Assembly: GCA_947623455.1 (NCBI GenBank)
Contig: OX392531.1
Span: forward strand, 58,357,274-58,421,273
From: Mimachlamys varia
Taxonomy: Eukaryota; Mollusca; Bivalvia; Pectinida; Pectinidae
Direction of reading: 5' to 3'
Length of the DNA stretch: 64,000 bases
In this document: positions 57,731 to 64,000 of the stretch, in pieces
Position numbering within the stretch: position 1 is the first letter of the stretch
How the letters are laid out: each line of letters begins with the position of its first letter
Program-made: the position numbers and the translations under genes
Notes under the pieces: generated by a model
Told to the model about the DNA's origin: nothing
Seen by the model: only the letters and a program-made list of their open reading frames with translations
Database searches by the model: none

Positions 57731-59876
57731 TTAATTGTCGACCAAAAACACCAGAAAACATTGAATACTCAACGAAAAACATTTAAAATTATCACCAATG
57801 CAACAAAAAGTACTGAAATGCTTATTGAAAACATTCAAACATACCTTAAAACATTGATTTACCAACCAAAAACACCTCCAAACATTGAATCCCAAACGAA
57901 AAACATATAATATTATCACCAATGCAACAAAAAGCAATAAAATACTCATTGAAAACTTACAAACATATCATTAAACATTGTTTTTCAAACAAAAAACACC
58001 AGAAAACATTGAATCCCAAACGAAAAACATTTAATAATATTACCAATGTAGCAAAAAGCACTGAAATGCTTATTGAAAACATACAAACATACCATAAAAC
58101 ATTGATGTACCAACCAAAAACACCTCCAAACATTGAATTCCAAACAAAAAACATCTAATAACATCACCAATGTAGCAAAAAGCACTGAAATGCTTATTGA
58201 AAACATACAAACATACCATAAAACATTGATTTACCAACAAAAAACACCAACAAACATTGAATCCCTAACGAAAAACATATAATATTATCACCAATGCAAC
58301 AAAAAGCAATAAAATACTCATTGAAAACTTACAAACATATCATTAAACATTGTTTTTCAAACAAAAAACACCAGAAAACATTGAATCCCAAACGAAAAAC
58401 ATTTAATAATATTACCAATGTAGCAAAAAGCACTGAAATGCTTATTGAAAACATACAAACATACCATAAAACATTGATGTACCAACCAAAAACACCTCCA
58501 AACATTGAATTCCAAACAAAAAACATTTAATAACATCACCAATGTAGCAAAAAGCACTGAAATGCTTATTGAAAACATACAAACATACCATAAAACATTG
58601 ATTTACCAACAAAAAACACCAACAAACATTGAATCCCTAACGAAAAACATGTAAAATTATCACCAATGCAGCAAAAAGCACTGAAATACTTATTGAAAAC
58701 ATACAAACATACCTTAAAACATTAATTTACCAACCAAAAACACCTCCAAACATTGAATCCCAAACGAAAAACATTTAATATTATCACCAATGCAACAAAA
58801 AGCAATGAAATACTCATTGAAAACTTACAAACATACCATTAAACATTGTTTTTCAAACAAAAAACACCAGAAAACATTGTATCCCAAACGAAAAACATTT
58901 AATAATATCACCAATGTAGCAAAAAGCACTGAAATGCCTATTGAAAACATACAAACATATCATAAAACATTGATTTACCAACAAAAAACACCGGAAAACA
59001 TTGAATCCCTAACAAAAAACATCTAAAATTATCACCAATGTAGCAAAAAGCATTGAAATGCTTATTGAAAACATGCAAACATATCATAAAACATTGATTT
59101 ACCAACAAAAAACACCGGAAAACATTGAATCCCAAACGAAAAATATTTAATATTATCACCAATGCAACTAAAAGCAATGATATACTCATTGAAATTATAC
59201 AAACATACCATTAAATATTGCTTTTCAGAAAACATTGAATCCCAAACGAAAAACATTTAATAATATCACCAATGCAGCAAAAAGCACTGAAATGCTTATT
59301 GAAAACATTCAAACATACCATAAAACATTGATTTACCAACCAAAACACCTCCAAACATTGAATCCCAAACGAAAAACATTTAATAATATCACCAATGCAG
59401 CAAAAAGCACTGAAATGCTTATTGAAAACATACAAACATACCATAAAACATTGATTTACCAACCGAAAACACCTCCAAACATTGAATCCCAAACGAAAAA
59501 CATTTAATAGGATCACCAATGCAACAAAAAGCAATGAAATACTCATTGAAAACTTACAAAGATACCATTTTTTTGCATTGGTGATTCTATTAAATGTTTT
59601 TCGTTTGGGATTCAATGTTTTATGGTGTTTTTTAATTGAAAAACAATGTTTAATGGTGTGTTTGTATGTTTTCAATGAGTATTTCATTGCTTTTTGTTAC
59701 ATTGGTTATAATATTAAATGTTTTTCGTTTGGGATTCAATGTTTGCAGGTGTTTTTGGTTGGTAAATCAATGTTTTATGGTATGTTTGTATGTTTTCAAT
59801 AAGCATTTCAGTGCTTTTTGCTGCATTAGTGATAATTTTAGATGTTTTTTGCTAGGGATTTAATGTTTTCTGGTGT
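57731..59876. repeat. 124 bp satellite array of unit 3 cargo
   Basis: Same array as 30965-33110, including the 372 bp higher-order repeat and the inverted right end starting near 59569. Confidence 0.92.
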
Positions 59877-60235
59877 TTACTGCAATCACTTGCAGTTAGT
59901 GTAACAGAAGTTAACATTTACAATCGCAATTACAAAGTTATAAATGTTGAAAAACTTCACTTAGGAAAAAAGACAACAAAAGTGAATTCGTTACATAATT
60001 GCAACACTTCGTGGTTAGGTCAAATGATACCGAAATGAACATTTATTAACCATATTACAAATATTTCGATCCTTTTCTTGTATACTTTTCAAAAAAAGCA
60101 TCACATATCACCTGTTTTACCCTAAACCTATTGATTTGAAATTATGTAACGAAAGTTTGAATTCGTTACATAATTGCATTTCGGTCGCGGTTAGGGGTAA
60201 ATACATAAGATACAGCTTTATTTACTATTTAATCT

Positions 60236-63200
60236 TCCAAGAAAAAGAACGGAAAGCATTTAATAATACTTATTTTAAACAAATTCAATCGACAATACAC
60301 ATATATTTCTTTTGAAAATGCTAACCCTGAAGGGTTGCAATTATGTAACCAATTGAAAAGGTTACATAATTGCAACCCCTCAGGGTTAGGTGATATAATT
60401 GTGAAATGTATTATTTTGAGAGAGAATATTTCCAATTAAATCCTTTTAAAATGTTTTATAATAAAAAGGATGCATAATAGACATTAAAAGTACCTAACCG
60501 CGATGCCGTGCAATTATGTAACCTTTTCGAATTGGTTACATAATTGCAGTGCATCGCGGTTAGAGATAGAGAAGTAAATTATTGTAAGAAAAACAACGTA
60601 AAACATTTAAGTATACTTATTTGTAACATATTCAAATGAAATTACACAAATATTTATGTTGAAAATTCTAACCCTGAAGGGTTGCAATTATGTAACCAAT
60701 TGAAAAGGTTACATAATTGCAACCCCTCAGGGTTAGGTGATATAATTGTGAAATGTATTATTTTGAGAGAGAATATTTCCAATTAAATCCTTTTAAAATG
60801 TTTTATAATAAAAAGGATGCATAATTGACATTAAAAGTACTTAACCGCGATGCCGTGCAATTATGTAACCTTTTCGAATTGGTTACATAATTGCAGTGCA
60901 TCGCGGTTAGAGGTATACAAGTAAAATCTTCCAAGAAAAAGAACGGAAAGCATTTAATAATACTTATTTTAAACAAATTCAATCGACAATACACATATAT
61001 TTCTTTTGAAAATGCTAACCCTGAAGGGTTGCAATTATGTAACCAATTAAAAAGGTTACATAATTGCAACTCCTCAGGGTTAGGTTTAATAATAGTGACA
61101 CGTATTAATTCAAGCAAGAATATATCAATTTAAATGCTTTTAAAACGCTATATGATAAAAAGGCTACAAATTAACCATTGAAAGGGCCTAACCGCGATGC
61201 GGTGCAATTGTGTAACCTTTTTGAATTAGTTACATAATTGCAGTGCATCGCGGTTAGAGATAAAGAAGTAAATTATTGTAAAAAAAACAAAGTTAAACAT
61301 TTAAGTATACTTATTTGTAACATATTTAAATGAAATTACACAAATATTTATGTTGAAAATTCTAACCCTGAAGGGTTGCAATTATGTAACCAATTGAAAA
61401 GGTTACATAATTGCAACCACTCAGGGTTAGGTGATATAATTGTGAAATGTATTATTTTGAGAGAGAATATTTCCAATTAAATCCTTTTAAAATGTTTTAT
61501 AATAAAAAGGATGCATAATAGACATTAAAAGTACCTAACCGCGATGCGGTGCAATTGTGTAACCTTTTCGAATTGGTTACATAATTGCAGTGCATCGCGG
61601 TTAGAGATAGAGAAGTAAATTATTCTAAGAAAAACAACGTAAAACATTTAAGTATACTTTTTTGTAACATATTCAAATGAAATTACACAAATATTTATGT
61701 TGAAAATTCTAACCCTGAAGGGTTGCAATTATGTAACCAATTGAAAAGGTTACATAATTGCAACCCCTCAGGGTTAGGTGATATAATTGTGAAATGTATT
61801 ATTTTGAGAGAGAATATTTCCAATTAAATCCTTTTAAAATGTTTTATAATAAAAAGGATGCATAATAGACATTAAAAGTACCTAACCGCGATGCCGTGCA
61901 ATTATGTAACCTTTTCGAATTGGTTACATAATTGCAGTGCATCGCGGTTAGAGGTATACAAGTAAAATCTTCCAAGAAAAAGAACGGAAAGCATTTAATA
62001 ATACTTATTTTAAACAAATTCAATCGACAATACACATATATTTCTTTTGAAAATGCTAACCCTGAAGGGTTGCAATTATGTAACCAATTAAAAAGGTTAC
62101 ATAATTGCAACTCCTCAGGGTTAGGTTTAATAATAGTGACACGTATTAATTCAAGCAAGAATATATCAATTTAAATGCTTTTAAAACGCTATATGATAAA
62201 AAGGCTACAAATTAACCATTGAAAGGGCCTAACCGCGATGCGGTGCAATTGTGTAACCTTTTTGAATTAGTTACATAATTGCAGTGCATCGCGGTTAGAG
62301 ATAAAGAAGTAAATTATTGTAAAAAAAACAAAGTTAAACATTTAAGTATACTTATTTGTAACATATTTAAATGAAATTACACAAATATTTATGTTGAAAA
62401 TTCTAACCCTGAAGGGTTGCAATTATGTAACCAATTGAAAAGGTTACATAATTGCAACCACTCAGGGTTAGGTGATATAATTGTGAAATGTATTATTTTG
62501 AGAGAGAATATTTCCAATTAAATCCTTTTAAAATGTTTTATAATAAAAAGGATGCATAATTGACATTAAAAGTACTTAACCGCGATGCCGTGCAATTATG
62601 TAACCTTTTCGAATTGGTTACATAATTGCAGTGCATCGCGGTTAGAGGTATACAAGTAAAATCTTCCAAGAAAAAGAACGGAAAGCATTTAATAATACTT
62701 ATTTTAAACAAATTCAATCGACAATACACATATATTTCTTTTGAAAATGCTAACCCTGAAGGGTTGCAATTATGTAACCAATTGAAAAGGTTACATAATT
62801 GCAACCCCTCAGGGTTAGGTGATATAATTGTGAAATGTATTATTTTGAGAGAGAATATTTCCAATTAAATCCTTTTAAAATGTTTTATAATAAAAAGGAT
62901 GCATAATAGACATTAAAAGTACCTAACCGCGATGCGGTGCAATTGTGTAACCTTTTCGAATTGGTTACATAATTGCAGTGCATCGCGGTTAGAGATAGAG
63001 AAGTAAATTATTCTAAGAAAAACAACGTAAAACATTTAAGTATACTTTTTTGTAACATATTCAAATGAAATTACACAAATATTTATGTTGAAAATTCTAA
63101 CCCTGAAGGGTTGCAATTATGTAACCAATTGAAAAGGTTACATAATTGCAACCCCTCAGGGTTAGGTGATATAATTGTGAAATGTATTATTTTGAGAGAG

Positions 63201-64000
63201 AATATTTCCAATTAAATCCTTTTAAAATGTTTTATAATAAAAAGGATGCATAATAGACATTAAAAGTACCTAACCGCGATGCCGTGCAATTATGTAACCT
63301 TTTCGAATTGGTTACATAATTGCAGTGCATCGCGGTTAGAGGTATACAAGTAAAATCTTCCAAGAAAAAGAACGGAAAGCATTTAATAATACTTATTTTA
63401 AACAAATTCAATCGACAATACACATATATTTCTTTTGAAAATGCTAACCCTGAAGGGTTGCAATTATGTAACCAATTGAAAAGGTTACATAATTGCAACC
63501 CCTCAGGGTTAGGTGATATAATTGTGAAATGTATTATTTTGAGAGAGAATATTTCCAATTAAATCCTTTTAAAATGTTTTATAATAAAAAGGATGCATAA
63601 TAGACATTAAAAGTACCTAACCGCGATGCGGTGCAATTGTGTAACCTTTTCGAATTGGTTACATAATTGCAGTGCATCGCGGTTAGAGATAGAGAAGTAA
63701 ATTATTCTAAGAAAAACAACGTAAAACATTTAAGTATACTTTTTTGTAACATATTCAAATGAAATTACACAAATATTTATGTTGAAAATTCTAACCCTGA
63801 AGGGTTGCAATTATGTAACCAATTGAAAAGGTTACATAATTGCAACCCCTCAGGGTTAGGTGATATAATTGTAAAATGTATTATTTTGAGAGAGAATATT
63901 TCCAATTTAATGCTTTTAAAATGTTTTATAATAAAAAGGATGCATAATTGACATTAAAAGCACCTAACCGCGATGCCGTGCAATTATGTAACCTTTTCGA
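60236..64000. repeat. 347/694 bp hairpin satellite of unit 3
   Basis: The same alternating type A and type B hairpins as in units 1 and 2, about 11 subunits visible before the window ends inside a type B hairpin. Confidence 0.94.

Larger units (their letters stand above)
54443..64000. repeat. Subtelomeric unit 3 (incomplete, runs off the window)
   Basis: Left arm 54443-57123, cargo type 1 57124-59876, right arm from 59877. From 54443 to about 61,115 it matches unit 1 at a constant offset of 26,766 bp with no difference seen. After that the order of the two hairpin-subunit versions differs (104-codon type at 61844 where unit 1 has the 108-codon type), so the array has a different history or copy number. 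Confidence 0.95.

Noticed and set aside
27677..61115. Pure assembly duplication as the explanation for identical units 1 and 3
   Set aside because: Not excluded, but unit 2 between them has a different cargo and array length, and the telomere tracts differ in length (632, 99, 502 bp), which a simple repeat of one contig would not give.
33463..63562. Many conserved 80-, 104- and 108-codon ORFs on both strands (RLHNC/QLCN motifs)
   Set aside because: They are translations of the two arms of the hairpin satellite and appear on both strands at the same place; conservation follows from recent repeat copying.
27045..64000. Integrated herpesvirus-like genome with telomere-repeat ends
   Set aside because: Telomere-repeat ends recall such integrations, but there are no capsid, polymerase, terminase or other large viral genes, and the units are mainly satellite DNA.

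Overview
This is a eukaryotic, AT-rich, gene-poor window. It contains a splice site, tRNA-derived SINEs, non-LTR and Penelope-like retroelements, TTAA-flanked and foldback DNA elements, long minisatellites and long arrays of the metazoan telomere repeat TTAGGG. The element mix and a type II Golgi glycosyltransferase-like first exon suit an invertebrate metazoan. A mollusc, perhaps a bivalve, is my best guess, but no single-copy marker proves it. TTAGGG reads 5'->3' to the right on the + strand, so the chromosome end most likely lies to the right. The window appears to run from ordinary intergenic DNA into a subtelomere.

Left part (1-24900). A probable first exon of a beta-1,4-galactosyltransferase-like gene lies on the minus strand (4397-4810), with a minisatellite in its intron. 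Three large tandem arrays follow, with units of about 63 bp (925-3790), 44 bp (6025-9245) and 26 bp (12317-13788). Between and after them are a tRNA-SINE, a decayed non-LTR retrotransposon, a 2.6 kb element with TTAA duplications, several foldback elements, a degenerate Penelope-like fragment and a head-to-head telomere-repeat junction.

Transition (23800-27676). Two 5'-truncated copies of one Penelope-like element lie antisense, so their 3' ends face left. The larger copy keeps reverse transcriptase motifs and a C-terminal GIY-YIG endonuclease. Both have telomere-like repeat at both ends, as expected if reverse transcription started on a telomeric G-strand and the end was later capped again.

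Right part (27045-64000). There are three tandem copies (the third cut by the window end) of a very large unit, separated by TTAGGG tracts of 632, 99 and 502 bp. Each unit has a 2.68 kb left arm, a central cargo and a 6.3-7.4 kb right arm. The arms look nearly identical between units. The cargo does not: units 1 and 3 carry one 2.75 kb cargo, unit 2 an unrelated 4.37 kb cargo. The right arms hold arrays of a 347/694 bp repeat. Each period has two long hairpins built from a constant core (GGTTACATAATTGCA and its complement), a variable stem and telomere-like outer ends (CTAACC...GGTTAG). Cargo 2 has its own hairpin family on the same plan and small intronless ORFs. One 77-codon ORF has a TATA box, an initiator and, 26 nt after its stop, a sequence matching the replication-dependent histone mRNA 3' stem-loop. 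Cargo 1 has a basic/proline-rich ORF whose acidic tail is in the -1 frame, plus a 124 bp satellite ending in an inverted segment.

Interpretation (inference): the units resemble telomere-bounded modules amplified by recombination or break-induced replication, like yeast Y' elements or the TALT units of C. elegans ALT survivors. Here, however, the modules carry alternative cargo between constant arms. The cargo proteins are not recognised.
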